A stretch of 26,816 nucleotides of DNA from an uncultured Clostridium sp. (GTDB lineage: Bacteria > Bacillota_A > Clostridia > TANB77 > CAG-508): contig CAKNIU010000016.1 in the NCBI GenBank assembly GCA_930980675.1, positions 1 through 26,816 on the forward strand, given 5' to 3'. Below are positions 6,426-14,361 of this stretch, piece by piece. The notes under the pieces were generated by a model that worked only from the letters and a program-made list of their open reading frames with translations, ran no database searches and had not been told where the DNA came from. Made by a program: the position numbers and the translations under genes. How positions within the stretch are numbered: position 1 is the first letter of the stretch; the number at the start of each line of letters is the position of its first letter.

Positions 6426-6614
6426 GATAGAAAAAATTAATTTTTTTCTATTCAGTAAAGCCTTATAAGGATTACTATCATCAGTAATTTCTCCATCAAG
6501 AATTCTTACTGTTCTTGTAGCATATTTTTCAGCCAACTCTGGATTATGAGTTACCATTATTATTAAATGGTCTTTTGAAATTTCTTTAAGAATTTCCATA
6601 ACTTGCACACTAGT
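6420..6614 (-). pseudogene. Internal fragment of a MacB-type ABC transporter ATPase
   Basis: About 50 residues match the end of an ABC ATPase domain: VMEILKEISKDHLIIMVTHN holds the H-loop histidine, followed by PELAEKYATRTVRILDGEI and TDDSNPY. The Walker A, signature and Walker B segments are absent. In frame, the homology begins TSVQVMEIL directly after a TAA stop. A GTG at 6608 gives an apparent 62-aa ORF, but it has no ribosome binding site. After NPY, where large MacB-like fusions continue into a permease, the frame runs KALLNRKKLIFSIN and stops in a terminator. Both ends of the gene are lost, so it is a relic with no likely function. Confidence 0.8.
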
Positions 6615-6637
6615 TTATGTAAATTCTGTGTGAATTT

Positions 6638-7543
6638 TTATTCCACGCCTCTAAAATTAAACTTAGGTACATATTCTTCTTCATGCTTGCCCAAATCCTG
6701 CATATAACCATTTTCTAAGTCTAATGTATACAAATAACTTTCAACTTTCCTATACTCTTTTATATTTATTTTTCTATTTATCTTTTCCATGTTTTTAGCT
6801 TTATAAGTTGGAAAATATTGAGCCATAACACTTACATATATATCTTCTGGCATATTTTCTTTTATCCACTTTAAAATTCTTTTAGTATTTTGCACATGAT
6901 TTGGCAAAATTAAATGTCTAATAATTACGCCTTTTTGTATAATTCCATTTTCATCAAATTCTGGACTCCCAACTTGATTATACATTTCTTTTATTGCTTT
7001 TGTGGCTATTTCAAAATAATGTGGAGCTGATGAATATTTTACTGCTAATTCATCTGCATAATACTTTAAATCAGGTAAATATACATCAATATATCCATTT
7101 AGAGCCTTTATTGTTTCAACACTTTCATACCCATTTGAATTATATATTATAGGAATGTGTAATCCTTTTGCTTTGGCAATCTTTATAGCCTCTATTATTT
7201 GATACGCATACATTGTTGGGGTTACTAGATTAATGTTGTTAACCTTTCTTTCTTGTTGCTCTAAAAAGATTTCAGCCAGTCTTTCTATTGTTATGACCTT
7301 GCCTTTACCTTCCGCACTTATTTCATGATTTTGGCAAAATACACATCTTAAATTACAATTACTAAAAAATACTGTTCCAGATGATTTTGTATCTTGACTG
7401 GCTCCGCTTATACAAGGCTCCTCATAATCATGGCTTGAAACTAAAGCTACTTTTACTTCGCTACCTAAATTACAAAAACCTTTCTCTCCTTTTAATCTAT
7501 TTACTTTACATTTCCTTGGACAAATTTCACATTTTTCTAACAT
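6638..7543 (-). CDS. Radical SAM protein, PflX/pyruvate formate-lyase-activating-like
   Basis: A 301-aa protein if it starts at the ATG encoding MLEKCEICPRKC. The radical SAM cluster motif is C63-x3-C67-x2-C70 in NCNLRCVFCQNHEIS. An N-terminal set of four cysteines (C5, C8, C12, C24) precedes it, as in the COG1313 (PflX) family of uncharacterised activating-enzyme-like proteins. It probably uses a 4Fe-4S cluster and SAM to make a radical; the target is unknown. The open frame extends to an ATG at 7564. That start has no ribosome binding site and lies upstream of the predicted -10 box (7553-7558), so transcription would begin only about 3 nt before the 7543 ATG and the mRNA could be leaderless. 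It is divergent from an acyl-ACP thioesterase. Confidence 0.88.
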   Translation of the reverse strand: MLEKCEICPRKCKVNRLKGEKGFCNLGSEVKVALVSSHDYEEPCISGASQDTKSSGTVFFSNCNLRCVFCQNHEISAEGKGKVITIERLAEIFLEQQERKVNNINLVTPTMYAYQIIEAIKIAKAKGLHIPIIYNSNGYESVETIKALNGYIDVYLPDLKYYADELAVKYSSAPHYFEIATKAIKEMYNQVGSPEFDENGIIQKGVIIRHLILPNHVQNTKRILKWIKENMPEDIYVSVMAQYFPTYKAKNMEKINRKINIKEYRKVESYLYTLDLENGYMQDLGKHEEEYVPKFNFRGVE

Positions 7544-7552
7544 AATATAAAT

Positions 7553-7585
7553 ATTATAGCACATTTTGTGTATTTGTGGTATAAT
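7553..7585. promoter_or_regulatory. Back-to-back extended -10 promoters
   Basis: The minus strand carries TGCTATAAT (-10 at 7553-7558) for the radical SAM gene. The plus strand carries TGGTATAAT (-10 at 7580-7585) for the thioesterase. The boxes are 21 nt apart, so each -35 region falls on or beside the other promoter's -10. Neither has a good -35, as often happens with extended -10 promoters. Confidence 0.6.
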
Positions 7586-7658
7586 AACTTTACTTAATTA
7601 AATTAATTGTATAAAATACTATTAAATATTTAATCTTTGACTATTGTAGGAGGCAAAA

Positions 7659-8414
7659 ATGCTATCACAACCAAAATTAGAAAACGGAGTTTTTGAAGAT
7701 ACTTATACAACAAGTTTTTCTCAAACTGGAATACATGATGTTTTAACAAATAAATCACTATTATCTATTTTAGAAAATATAGCTGGAAGGCACAGTGCTT
7801 ACGTTCACTTTACTTTTACAGATATTTCAAAATATAACTTAACATGGGTTCTTTTAAACTGGAAACTTAAAGTTTTAAAAAGAATAAAAGGAGAAGAAAA
7901 TATTCGAATTCAAACTTGGGGTAGAATCGCTACTCGAATATTTGTTTTGAGAGATTTTAAAATATATGATGAGCAGGGTAATTTATGTGTAATTGCTACT
8001 TCTAAGTGGTGCCTAGTTGATACAACAAAAGGAAAAATTGCGAAAATCCCAGATGATATAGGCGAAATTTATGGAGGATTTCATAATAATTCTGTTTTTG
8101 AAATTGAGGATGTTCCAAAGTTAACCGAACCAACCTCTAGTCCAATTGCATCAGATACTTATAAAATACGTAGATTCGATTTAGATTTAAATAAACATGT
8201 TCATAACTTGAATTATTTAAACATTGCTTATGAACTTTTACCTGAAGATGTTTATGATGGTGAAGAATTAAATAATGTGGAAATCCTTTATAAAAAGGAA
8301 TTAAAATATGGAGATGTAGTTAAATCTTATTTATATAAAGATAATGATGTGTATACTGTTGTTTTAAAAAGCCAAGATGATAGTGTGTTGCATTCAATTA
8401 TTAAGTTGTATTAA
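7659..8414 (+). CDS. Acyl-ACP thioesterase (FatA/FatB-like)
   Basis: Tandem hotdog-fold enzyme of the acyl-ACP thioesterase family (PF01643), which releases free fatty acids from acyl carrier protein. The N-terminal hotdog includes the long helix segment LLSILENIAGRHS (34-46) and the strand region GRIATRIFVLRDFKIYD. The C-terminal hotdog carries the family signature LDLNKHVHNLNYLN (about 174-187), whose Asn and His belong to the catalytic site. Length (251 aa) is typical for bacterial members. The start is set by AGGAGG, 5 nt before ATG. It is transcribed alone from an extended -10 promoter and ends at a bidirectional terminator. Its likely role is adjusting membrane fatty-acid supply. Confidence 0.93.
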   Translation: MLSQPKLENGVFEDTYTTSFSQTGIHDVLTNKSLLSILENIAGRHSAYVHFTFTDISKYNLTWVLLNWKLKVLKRIKGEENIRIQTWGRIATRIFVLRDFKIYDEQGNLCVIATSKWCLVDTTKGKIAKIPDDIGEIYGGFHNNSVFEIEDVPKLTEPTSSPIASDTYKIRRFDLDLNKHVHNLNYLNIAYELLPEDVYDGEELNNVEILYKKELKYGDVVKSYLYKDNDVYTVVLKSQDDSVLHSIIKLY

Positions 8415-8419
8415 TAGCA

Positions 8420-8451
8420 AAAAACAAGTCAATTTTTCTTGACTTGTTTTT
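8420..8451. terminator. Bidirectional terminator
   Basis: Perfect 13-bp stem (AAAAACAAGTCAA/TTGACTTGTTTTT) with a 6-nt loop. T-runs follow the stem on both strands, so it serves the convergent thioesterase and AlbA_2-protein genes. Confidence 0.9.
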
Positions 8452-8490
8452 ATTATTAATAATTTTTATTTTTCAATCAATATAAAAAAT

Positions 8491-9984
8491 CTAATTTAAA
8501 ATTTTCCAATATCCATTTTTATTTGCTCCTACTCTTTCTATTGCTCCCTTTTCTTTTAATTTTGAAATTAATCTATCAACAGTAGCTTTTGATAATCTTG
8601 TTTTCTTTTCTAGTTCCTTTTTTGTAATGTATTTATTATTTTTTATTAAATTAATTATCTTTTTCTCATTTTCATTAAAATTTATCACCTCATTTATTAC
8701 CTCATTTATTACCTCATTTTTATTTTCACTCTCAAATCCGTCATGCATAAAAATTGTTGTAATAAAGTAATCTCTAGTTTCATTCGTTTCAAACACTGGT
8801 TCTTTTGAGCCATTATTTTTCAAAGCTCTTTTTATTTTAGGAATACCAGTATTCCTGCCTTCTGTCAATTTTAACTCTTTTAAAAATTCTCCAATTCTAC
8901 GATTTCTATATTTTCTTGCTATTATATTTTTATTTTCAATAGATTCTTCACTAATTGAACGGTCTGGACCGGGATAACTAACAATATGAATCCTATCTTC
9001 CATTATTCTTACTTCTACTGGCTCTCTTACATCATATCCCCTATGATAAACCGCATTGACTAATGCTTCTTCTATCGCTTGATATGGATAATTAAAAAAT
9101 CTTATAGCTTCGGCTTGTCCCTCAACCTTTAAAATTTTCTCTTCAATTAAAATATTTCTAATGTACGTTAAGGCACTTTTAATCATACTATCTATTGGTC
9201 CTTTAAATATTCGCTCAGTCATTTCATCTCCCTCAGGACCATTTCGTAAATCTACTACTTCTATTTGCGAGTAAGGAAAAAATTTTTGTGGCTCGTCGTT
9301 AAAGAACATTAAACCCACGTTTAAAGGCTTCATATACTCTGGCGTACCATCAACAATTCTCATACTTTTGCACAAGTCAATAAAATTCATTTTTTCTGAC
9401 TCTTCTAATAAGTCGCTTTTTATTTCATATAAATAATTTTGAATTAATGGCAACTTTAAGTCTTGAATTTCTGCTTCATGGTTCATTCTGTCATCAAAAG
9501 GTATAGTTCTTGAAATATCATATAATTCTTTTTGCTCAGTTTCTGTTGCTCTTACTGTGCTTGCCATTTTTCTAATATAATATGCATACCCTTTTGAAAA
9601 TCCCTTATCCAAAGTTATTGGACATTTATATGGTCTAGTCTGTCCTCCAAAGCACCATACAACGAGAATATTTTTCCCATTATATTGTGCAACATCTACG
9701 ATTGGTGTATATGATGGTTGTATTAGCTTACACTTTGCTAATAATTCCTTTTGAATACTATCTATTTCAGATGTTTCAAGTCCTGTTATTGGCATTTTAG
9801 GTCTGCCATTTTCCTCTTCAATGCCAATTAAAATGTATCCTCCACCCCAATTATCTATATCATTTGCAAAAGCACAAATTGTATGCAAAATTGGCTCTGG
9901 ATTCCATTTTTTCTTTAGCTCCAATCTTGCATTCTCTACAATATTTTCATTCAAAATATTCTCTATACTTGTAGGTAATTTCAT
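8491..9984 (-). CDS. AlbA_2-type ATP-binding protein with winged helix
   Basis: 497 aa. The N-terminus (about 1-130) is an AlbA_2/Schlafen-type domain: ENARLELKKKW, then FANDIDNWGGGYILIGIEE. The middle holds a GHKL-type ATPase part (HATPase_c_4) with EEALVNAVYHRGYDVREPVEVRI read as the N-box and GRNTGIPKI as a glycine-rich segment. The C-terminus (about 435-497) is a winged-helix DNA-binding domain, KKELEKKTRLSKATVDRLISKL. A linker carries three NEVI repeats from a 12-bp tandem repeat. Members are widely annotated as putative transcriptional regulators or RecG-like helicases, but there is no helicase motif here. GAGGT precedes the ATG. The gene is 68 nt behind gatD; a shared transcript is possible but unproven. 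Confidence 0.87.
   Translation of the reverse strand: MKLPTSIENILNENIVENARLELKKKWNPEPILHTICAFANDIDNWGGGYILIGIEEENGRPKMPITGLETSEIDSIQKELLAKCKLIQPSYTPIVDVAQYNGKNILVVWCFGGQTRPYKCPITLDKGFSKGYAYYIRKMASTVRATETEQKELYDISRTIPFDDRMNHEAEIQDLKLPLIQNYLYEIKSDLLEESEKMNFIDLCKSMRIVDGTPEYMKPLNVGLMFFNDEPQKFFPYSQIEVVDLRNGPEGDEMTERIFKGPIDSMIKSALTYIRNILIEEKILKVEGQAEAIRFFNYPYQAIEEALVNAVYHRGYDVREPVEVRIMEDRIHIVSYPGPDRSISEESIENKNIIARKYRNRRIGEFLKELKLTEGRNTGIPKIKRALKNNGSKEPVFETNETRDYFITTIFMHDGFESENKNEVINEVINEVINFNENEKKIINLIKNNKYITKKELEKKTRLSKATVDRLISKLKEKGAIERVGANKNGYWKILN
8684..8719. repeat. 12-bp tandem repeat coding for NEVI units
   Basis: About three copies of the 12-mer ACCTCATTTATT, the first slightly diverged, lie in the linker between the ATPase part and the winged helix. 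The 12-bp period keeps the reading frame, so slippage would change linker length rather than switch the gene off. Confidence 0.8.
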
Positions 9985-10052
9985 ATAGTTACCTCGCTTT
10001 CAAATTATTAATAATATTTTTGCTTAACCACTAACTCTGCCTATTTTCCTTT

Positions 10053-10802
10053 TTATTCTTTCTCTCCTAAAAATTTTTCAAGCAACTGTTTTCTACATTT
10101 TTCTTCAAAACTATCATCAAGTTTTTCAAGCTCTATTTTTTCATTGTATTTTCTCTCTAAGCAATAAGAAATAATATAGTCACTAACCTTTGGATTTTTT
10201 GCAAGTAATGGTCCATGAAGATATGTGGCAATTACATTCTCTTTGAAAAATCCCTCTTCCGTATCTCCAAATTTATTGCCATTACCATATAAAACTTTGC
10301 CAAATGGTGATTCAATATCAAAAGTTTGTCCACCATGATTTTCAAACCCGATTACTTCTGTTTCATTATCTCCTAATTTAACATTTAGAACTATATTACC
10401 AATACATCTTTTCTTTCTATCAGGCTCTGCAACTGTATAATAATTAAAGACTTCTAACCCAGGAATAATATTTCCTTCAACACCTTTATAATATTTTCCA
10501 AATAATTGGTAGGCTCCACAAATTAGTAAGAAAAATACACCTTTTTCTACTGCTTCTTTAATATTATCCTTGTATTTAACTAAATCTTTTGAAAGTATAG
10601 ATTGCTCATTATCTGCTCCTCCACCTGCAAAAACTATATCATAAGAAGTAAAATCAGGAGCTTCATCACCAATACTATACTTCTCTACTATTAAATTAAA
10701 TCCTCTTTTTTCTAATCTATATTTAAGAACCTGTATATTGCCATAATCACCGTACAATTCAAGCATATCAGGGTACAAATACAATAATTTAATTTCTTTC
10801 AT
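10053..10802 (-). CDS. gatD: Lipid II isoglutaminyl synthase, glutaminase subunit GatD
   Basis: Class I (triad-type) glutamine amidotransferase that releases ammonia from glutamine for MurT, so that D-Glu of lipid II becomes D-isoglutamine. The nucleophile is C95 in LLICGAYQLFG and the catalytic histidine is H196 in ATYLHGPLLAKNP. The segments LYGDYGNI, AGGGADNEQ and ENHGGQTFD are typical of the GatD/CobQ-like group. Length (249 aa) matches the family. It starts 14 nt after the murT stop; its ribosome binding site AAGGAG sits at the edge of a REP-like unit. It must be co-expressed with murT for the complex to form. Confidence 0.96.
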   Translation of the reverse strand: MKEIKLLYLYPDMLELYGDYGNIQVLKYRLEKRGFNLIVEKYSIGDEAPDFTSYDIVFAGGGADNEQSILSKDLVKYKDNIKEAVEKGVFFLLICGAYQLFGKYYKGVEGNIIPGLEVFNYYTVAEPDRKKRCIGNIVLNVKLGDNETEVIGFENHGGQTFDIESPFGKVLYGNGNKFGDTEEGFFKENVIATYLHGPLLAKNPKVSDYIISYCLERKYNEKIELEKLDDSFEEKCRKQLLEKFLGEKE

Positions 10803-10814
10803 TCAATAACTCCT

Positions 10815-10845
10815 TTTTACGTTGGGGACGAACCTTTTTGTAAAA
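10815..10845. repeat. REP-like unit overlapping the murT 3' end
   Basis: 31 nt long with TTTTACG at one end and TTGTAAAA at the other, and the central TTGGGGACG block. It differs at four positions from the right-hand unit beside serS (1551-1581). On the minus strand it supplies the last codons and the stop of murT, and it abuts the gatD ribosome binding site. Confidence 0.85.
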
Positions 10846-12145
10846 TTTCTCTTCTTGTTGGCTGCAAAGCTGTATAATTTGCAATTACATATTTTTTTGT
10901 GTTGGTTTTATATAAAGCTTGCAGAGCTTCTTTCAAATCTAAATATGGTTCTATTTTATTCTCATCAAATCCACTTGTTTTTATTCTTATTGCCATATCG
11001 TAAGCTCTAGTTCCTGCTGTAACTATTCTTGTTACATTTTGCACATTAAAATTAATATCCCATATCCAAGACACATCATGTCCATCAGCTGAATTATCAT
11101 TTAATACAAATAATAATTCTTTTTCTTTTTTGTCTTCATTTAGAGTTCTTAGCGACACATTGGCTCCTGTAGGATTTTTTGCTAAATTTATAATTGTTTC
11201 ACAGCCATTTATTCTTACATTTTCTGCTCTTCCATTATCTAACTTAAATGTTTTTATAGCTTCTTTTGCATCTAAATCATAAAGTTTAGCCACACTTATA
11301 ACCGCTGCATAATTATAAATTGTATAGATGTTATTAGCTAAAAATTCATAAGAAATATCTTCTTCTTTAAAAGTTTTTGCGTCTAAATCTACGTTTTCTA
11401 CTTTTGTATACAAGTTTTCCTCACCATATCCACATTTTGGGCATTTGAATTTTCCTATATGCGAATATTGATAATACTCATATTCAAGTCTTGTTTTATC
11501 AAATGGGCAGAATTTTCCTTCACCAGCTTCGCTTTGCTCTTCAGTTGCATATTTATATTTATCTACACTAAAATAATATACATTTTTATTATTTTCGTTT
11601 GCTCTCCCTAATCTTGCAACATTTGGGTCATCATTATTTAATACTAAATTGCCATCATAAGTTTTTAAGAACTCATTTATTTTTAATATTAAGCTTTCAA
11701 CTTCTCCATTTCTATCTAGCTGGTCTCTAAAGAAATTTAGAACGACAAGTGTATTTAATGGTATTTTCTTAAAAACTATTGGTACATAACTTTCATCTAC
11801 TTCAAATGTCACAAAATCTGCTTTAATTTTGCCTGTTAATGTACAAGACTTTATTAAGGTTGTAATAATTCCTGTTTCCATATTATTGCCTTCTCTATTA
11901 CTTACTACCTTTTTGCCATTCTGCTCTAACATATATCTAATTGCGTTATTTGTTGTTGTTTTTCCATTTGTAGCAGTTACTGCAATTACTGGGCAATCTA
12001 TTTTTATACTTTTTAATATATCTGGGCTTAGTTTTTTTACTATTTTTCCCAACATATTTCCATTATCTTTATGCAGTATTTTGCATAAAATATTTGCAAA
12101 AAAGTTCAAAACCTTTGCAAATAATATAACTAATAAATTATACAT
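10817..12145 (-). CDS. murT: Lipid II isoglutaminyl synthase, Mur-ligase-like subunit MurT
   Basis: 442 aa, Mur-ligase fold with an N-terminal hydrophobic stretch (about 1-23) that may touch the membrane. The P-loop is ATNGKTTT (58-65). The ribbon inserted in the central domain reads C213-x2-D216 and C235-x2-C238, so one of the usual four cysteines is replaced by Asp. The C-terminal domain has NDNSADGHDVSWIWD (349-363), which should hold the Asp that completes the GatD catalytic triad. MurT activates the D-Glu carboxylate of lipid II with ATP and receives ammonia from GatD. The final residues LQKGSSPT are read from a REP-like unit, so the native C-terminus has been replaced or trimmed. Weak ribosome binding site AAGGGT. 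Confidence 0.95.
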   Translation of the reverse strand: MYNLLVILFAKVLNFFANILCKILHKDNGNMLGKIVKKLSPDILKSIKIDCPVIAVTATNGKTTTNNAIRYMLEQNGKKVVSNREGNNMETGIITTLIKSCTLTGKIKADFVTFEVDESYVPIVFKKIPLNTLVVLNFFRDQLDRNGEVESLILKINEFLKTYDGNLVLNNDDPNVARLGRANENNKNVYYFSVDKYKYATEEQSEAGEGKFCPFDKTRLEYEYYQYSHIGKFKCPKCGYGEENLYTKVENVDLDAKTFKEEDISYEFLANNIYTIYNYAAVISVAKLYDLDAKEAIKTFKLDNGRAENVRINGCETIINLAKNPTGANVSLRTLNEDKKEKELLFVLNDNSADGHDVSWIWDINFNVQNVTRIVTAGTRAYDMAIRIKTSGFDENKIEPYLDLKEALQALYKTNTKKYVIANYTALQPTRREILQKGSSPT

Positions 12146-12205
12146 TTTCTACCCTTTTCTAAATTACATTTTTTAACTTTCTCTATAATTTGACTAAATT
12201 TATAT

Positions 12206-12234
12206 TTGACAAATATACAAAAAGTATGTATAAT
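12206..12234 (+). promoter_or_regulatory. Perfect sigma-A promoter on the plus strand, antisense to hisS
   Basis: TTGACA (12206-12211), a 17-nt spacer and TATAAT (12229-12234): both hexamers and the spacing are ideal. No plus-strand gene follows. Transcription would start near 12241 and enter the hisS 3' end antisense. It lies in the murT leader and faces the murT promoter. Confidence 0.6.
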
Positions 12235-12254
12235 AATTATAGGAAATGAAAATA

Positions 12255-12283
12255 ACTATACTATAATTCGCTAAAGAAATCAA
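12255..12283 (-). promoter_or_regulatory. Predicted murT-gatD promoter
   Basis: On the minus strand, TTGATT (12278-12283), a 17-nt spacer and TATAGT (12255-12260). It gives a leader of about 100 nt before murT and lies immediately after the hisS stop codon. Confidence 0.6.
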
Positions 12284-12287
12284 GATA

Positions 12288-13541
12288 TTATAACCATATT
12301 TTAGTTTTTAATTTTTCTGTATTCCCCAATTCAATTTCTTCAACTTCGCCTGTAGCCATATTTTTCAAAGATGCTTTTCCTGTTTCTATTTCATTATCTC
12401 CAATTGTTATAACAAATTTAGCTTGTTTTTTGTCTGCATATTTTAGCTGAGCTTTCAAACTTCTTCCCATTATGTCTTTTTCAGCATAAATGCCAGCCTC
12501 TCTTAATTTTTCGACATATTTTGTTGCAAATAAATTTGCTTTATCGCCTATATATGCTACAAATATTTGCATATTTTTTTCTAAATTTAAATCTTTGTTA
12601 TTCGCTTCAAATACATCTATTAATCTTTCCATACCTGTTGCAAATCCTATGGCTGGAGTTTTTGGTCCACCTAGCTCTTCTGCTAGACCATCATATCTTC
12701 CTCCACCAAGTACTGTTAATCCATCTATTTTTGATACAAACTCAAAAACAGTTTTTGTATAATAGTCTAATCCTCTTACTATATTACTATCTACTTTGTA
12801 CTCAATTCCTAGTTCATTCAACATATTTTTAAGATTTTCAAAATGTGTTTTACATTCTTCGCATAAATAGTCTAAAATTCTTGGAGCATTTTGATTTAAC
12901 TTTTTGCAAGTTTCTTCTTTACAATCCAATATTCTCATAGGATTTTTTTCAAATCTAGTTTTACAAGTATCACAATATTTATCTAAATTAGGTCTAATAA
13001 AATCTTTTAGTGCCTCTTTATATTCATTTCTACACTTTGGGCATCCAATGCTATTAATATTTAACTCAATATCTTTAATATTTAGTTCTTCAAAAAATTT
13101 ACTGCACATTTGAATGATTTCTACATCTGCCATATATGAATCTGAGCCAAATAATTCTACACCAATTTGATTGAATTCTCTTTGTCTGCCTTTTTGAACA
13201 TTTTCATATCTGTACATAGACATTTTGTACCATAATTTTAGTGGTGATGGTTCGCTAGATAACCCGTCTTCTATGTATGCTCTAACAACTCCAGCTGTAC
13301 CTTCTGGTCTTAAAGCTATTTTTCTTCCACCCTTGTCTTCAAAATTATACATTTCTTTTTGTACTACATCAGTGGTTTCTCCAACACCTCTTTGAAACAA
13401 ATCTAAGCTTTCTATTATTGGTGTTCTTATTTCGTTATATCCATATTTTTCAAACAATTCTTTTGCTTTTGCTTCGATATATTGCCAAGTAACTACTTCT
13501 TTTGGCAATAAATCTCTAGTACCTTTTAATTTTTGTATCAT
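12288..13541 (-). CDS. hisS: Histidine--tRNA ligase
   Basis: Class II synthetase charging tRNA-His. The frame is open to 13637, but the real start is the ATG at 13541 (MIQKLKGTRDLLPKE), with AAAGGAG 9 nt upstream; the extra 32 codons overlap the end of the upstream MBL gene in another frame. Product 417 aa. Motifs: LRPEGTAGVVRAYIE (motif 2 start), RYENVQKGRQREFNQIG, the HisRS signature RGLDYYTKTVFEF and LGGGRYDGL. The cysteine-rich insertion (GCPKC, CDTC, DCKEETC, CEEC) is the kind common in Firmicutes HisRS. The C-terminal anticodon-binding domain ends the protein. It is last in the recJ-rel-MBL-hisS block. Confidence 0.96.
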   Translation of the reverse strand: MIQKLKGTRDLLPKEVVTWQYIEAKAKELFEKYGYNEIRTPIIESLDLFQRGVGETTDVVQKEMYNFEDKGGRKIALRPEGTAGVVRAYIEDGLSSEPSPLKLWYKMSMYRYENVQKGRQREFNQIGVELFGSDSYMADVEIIQMCSKFFEELNIKDIELNINSIGCPKCRNEYKEALKDFIRPNLDKYCDTCKTRFEKNPMRILDCKEETCKKLNQNAPRILDYLCEECKTHFENLKNMLNELGIEYKVDSNIVRGLDYYTKTVFEFVSKIDGLTVLGGGRYDGLAEELGGPKTPAIGFATGMERLIDVFEANNKDLNLEKNMQIFVAYIGDKANLFATKYVEKLREAGIYAEKDIMGRSLKAQLKYADKKQAKFVITIGDNEIETGKASLKNMATGEVEEIELGNTEKLKTKIWL

Positions 13542-13557
13542 GATTCTTTCTCCTTTC

Positions 13558-14257
13558 TTAATTTCTATTTTTCTCATCACCAATTGTAGTTGCAATTCCA
13601 TGTCCCGGATAAACAAAAATATTTTCTGGTAATGCAAATAATTTCTTTAATGATTTTTTTAATTCTCTAAGATTTCCTGTTGGAAAATCTGTTCTACCAT
13701 ATCCCATATACATTAATGTATCGCCGGTAAAAACAATTTCTTCTTCCTTACAGTATAAGCTTGTTCCATCATTTGTATGTCCGTGGAGTTAATATCACTT
13801 CAAGTTCTATTTTTCCAATATGCAAAATATCTTTATCATCAACTCTTGAGTCTACTGAGGTGTATATCTGTCTTGGTAAGTTGTTTTCTTTATTCTGTTC
13901 ATTGTCCTTATGGCTTAAACTATCTAAGTTACTTATCATATTAGTCTCCAAATTAATCATATTAAATAAATTAATCTCCGGATTATTAATGTTTTCTGCT
14001 CCTTTTCTACTAATTAATATTTCTCCGCCATAAGTATTTTTAAGTTCCTCTGCTTTTTCAATATGGTCCATATGTGAATGAGTCAAATATATATATTTTA
14101 GTTTTGCATTTAAAATTTTAAGCATTTCTATTATTTTTTCTATGCTTCCACCCGGGTCTATGCATATTACTTCTTTTGTTTCTTCATCTTGCATGATATA
14201 ACAATTGGTGTAATCATCTATTAAACTTGATTTTACTTCAATTTGCTTTAGTATCAT
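13558..14257 (-). pseudogene. MBL-fold (glyoxalase II-like) hydrolase, single-base frameshift
   Basis: The N-terminal frame gives the metallo-beta-lactamase motif T-H60-S-H62-M-D64-H65. It reaches ILTP and then shifts: reading around one extra base (G at 13783) continues as GHTNDGTSLYCKEEE, FTGDTLMYMGYGRTDFPTG and VYPGHG, which are the remaining metal-ligand motifs, to a TAA at 13558. The 700-nt span is one base over a multiple of three. Without the shift it would be a complete 232-aa hydrolase of the family often found before hisS. As written, the product stops after 162 aa and lacks the second half of the metal site. An assembly error is possible. The middle also has an Asn-rich insertion. 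Good ribosome binding site (AAAGGAA). Confidence 0.85.
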
Positions 14258-14361
14258 GATTTTCCTTTCTTTAGTTTCTACTTATCATTTATCTTTTATT
14301 CTATAATTAAAATGTTTTTATTTTACATTTTGCTTTACTATTTTTTAATTTAATGTTTCCA

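Noticed and set aside
6420..6608. A functional 62-aa small protein starting at GTG 6608
   Set aside because: No ribosome binding site, and the sequence is an internal piece of an ABC ATPase lacking its nucleotide-binding motifs.
8684..8719. Phase-variation switch in the AlbA_2 protein
   Set aside because: The repeat unit is 12 bp, so copy-number change keeps the frame; repeats of this kind are common linkers in this family.
11829..12176. Plus-strand 115-aa hydrophobic ORF downstream of no gene
   Set aside because: It is the complement of the murT N-terminal coding region, has no ribosome binding site, and its hydrophobicity comes from AT-rich antisense codons.
13542..13637. N-terminal extension of hisS (MHYQKIFLFIRDMELQ and following)
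   Set aside because: It is the MBL gene's C-terminal region read in another frame; a good ribosome binding site and the family N-terminus support the start at 13541.
14258..14361. A promoter or remnant of dtd between rel and the MBL gene
   Set aside because: The 104 nt contain no recognisable dtd codons and no convincing promoter hexamers.
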